Source: Pyrinomonadaceae bacterium (GTDB lineage: Bacteria > Acidobacteriota > Blastocatellia > Pyrinomonadales > Pyrinomonadaceae). From it: a stretch of DNA of 64,000 nt. This document shows, piece by piece, positions 63,545 to 64,000 of the stretch (position 1 is the stretch's first letter; each line of letters begins with the position of its first letter). The notes below the pieces were generated by a model. That model was not told where the DNA came from. It searched no databases and was given only the letters and a program-made list of their open reading frames with translations. The translations under genes and the position numbers were made by a program. The DNA lies in the NCBI GenBank assembly GCA_021463165.1, contig JAJTWY010000008.1:62001-126000 (forward strand), in the 5' to 3' direction.

Positions 63545-64000
63545 TTAAGCTCCCGCTTTCGCCGCGCCGGCCTTGTCGGCAAGTAACTCAAGAGCTTTCT
63601 TAAGCTGCACATCTTCAAGCGTCTTAGGCTGCGGTTTTGGTGTGGGCGATGGAGCTGCACCCGGGTTCCCGCTGTCCGGCTGTGTGATCGAATCGATATC
63701 GAGCGGTTCGGGCGTATCAGGCCTTTTTACTTCGACCGATGGTTTGACCCCCGTCGTTGCCCGGTCCTCACCCAGGAACGGGGCGCCGTTAGGAGCTGCC
63801 CATTTCGCGACCGTCAGAAGGAAACCACCCCCCGAGGACATAGGAAAGAGCTTTTGTTCCGTACCGGCCCCAAATGTCTTTTCTCCCACAACTTCGCCGC
63901 GCTTTCGATCGATGATCGAAGCTGCCACTACCTCGGCCGCACCTGCCGTGCTCGAATCGGTCAGAACGACCAGCGGTCCATCGAAAATGGCTTTTGCTGG
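63545..64000 (-). CDS. S41-family peptidase, 3' part only (cut by the right edge)
   Basis: The frame stays open to base 64000, so the gene continues to the right; the GTG at 63928 is internal. The visible 151 residues hold the end of the protease core: TDSSTAGAAEVVAASI with the catalytic-Ser region, then GEKTFGAGTEQKLFP. The base Lys normally found in FGKG is Ala here (FGAG). The tail after about residue 100 is Pro/Thr/Lys-rich with a helix, and lacks the further domain of the S41 protein at 46.8 kb. A PDZ domain should lie beyond the edge. A strong terminator follows. Confidence 0.85.
   Translation of the reverse strand, partial: PAKAIFDGPLVVLTDSSTAGAAEVVAASIIDRKRGEVVGEKTFGAGTEQKLFPMSSGGGFLLTVAKWAAPNGAPFLGEDRATTGVKPSVEVKRPDTPEPLDIDSITQPDSGNPGAAPSPTPKPQPKTLEDVQLKKALELLADKAGAAKAGA

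Overview
The window looks like the chromosome of a diderm, respiring member of the Acidobacteriota, most likely a Blastocatellia / Pyrinomonadaceae-type bacterium. This is an inference from gene content, with no database search. The pointers are a complete Lpt/outer-membrane set, a VWFA-related secreted protein of the type common in Acidobacteria, many proteins starting with short zinc ribbons joined to FHA or kinase domains, a sigma-54/HPr-kinase/RapZ cluster, and System II cytochrome c biogenesis. The DNA is moderately GC-rich by eye, genes are tightly packed, 4-bp start/stop overlaps are frequent, and several starts are GTG or TTG. I saw no tRNA, rRNA, CRISPR array, insertion sequence or prophage.

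Layout. 1-3.9 kb (+): TolC-type outer-membrane protein (cut by the left edge), a family 2 glycosyltransferase and an RfbF/RfbG-like CDP-sugar pair. 3.9-6.0 kb (+): two unknown secreted proteins and a VWA protein. 6.0-17.5 kb (-): ddl, arginase, HPr, EIIA(Man), rapZ, hprK, hpf, rpoN, lptB, an LptC/OstA fusion and recJ. 17.6-21.1 kb (-): uppP, a short-chain dehydrogenase and RNase J. 21.3-26.1 kb (+): one-TM protein, EF-hand protein, ECF sigma factor and a multi-domain di-haem peroxidase-like protein. 26.1-29.0 kb (-): rsmA, ribD, ftsY. 29.1-37.5 kb (-): a signalling block with a zinc-finger membrane protein, HD-GYP protein, a 25-residue zinc-ribbon ORF, FHA-GAF-PP2C phosphatase, RDD protein, Ser/Thr kinase with FHA, and a small FHA protein. 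37.7-43.4 kb (+): MacA/MacB-type export system. 43.5-46.5 kb (-): YIP1 protein and two oligopeptide-type ABC ATPases. 46.8-54.1 kb: four exported peptidases (S41, M28, S9, M1) and a small membrane protein. 54.1-56.6 kb (-): a seven-repeat FG-GAP protein with dockerin-like and cohesin-like parts, preceded by a c-di-AMP (ydaO-type) riboswitch, a strong terminator and a candidate promoter. 56.6-58.7 kb (-): DUF420, cytochrome oxidase subunit III and haem O synthase. 58.8-62.0 kb (+): resB and ccsA. 62.0-64.0 kb (-): secreted protein, AAC(6')-like acetyltransferase and an S41 peptidase cut by the right edge.

How it fits together. Much of the window concerns the cell envelope: LPS/O-antigen sugars, Lpt export, undecaprenyl phosphate recycling, D-Ala-D-Ala synthesis and exported proteases. 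A sigma-54-linked regulatory PTS sits inside that set. The most noteworthy items are the c-di-AMP riboswitch ahead of a secreted propeller/cohesin protein, a RapZ whose Walker A lysine is methionine beside a one-domain HprK with altered signature residues, and the FHA/kinase/phosphatase/HD-GYP block with its tiny zinc-ribbon ORF.
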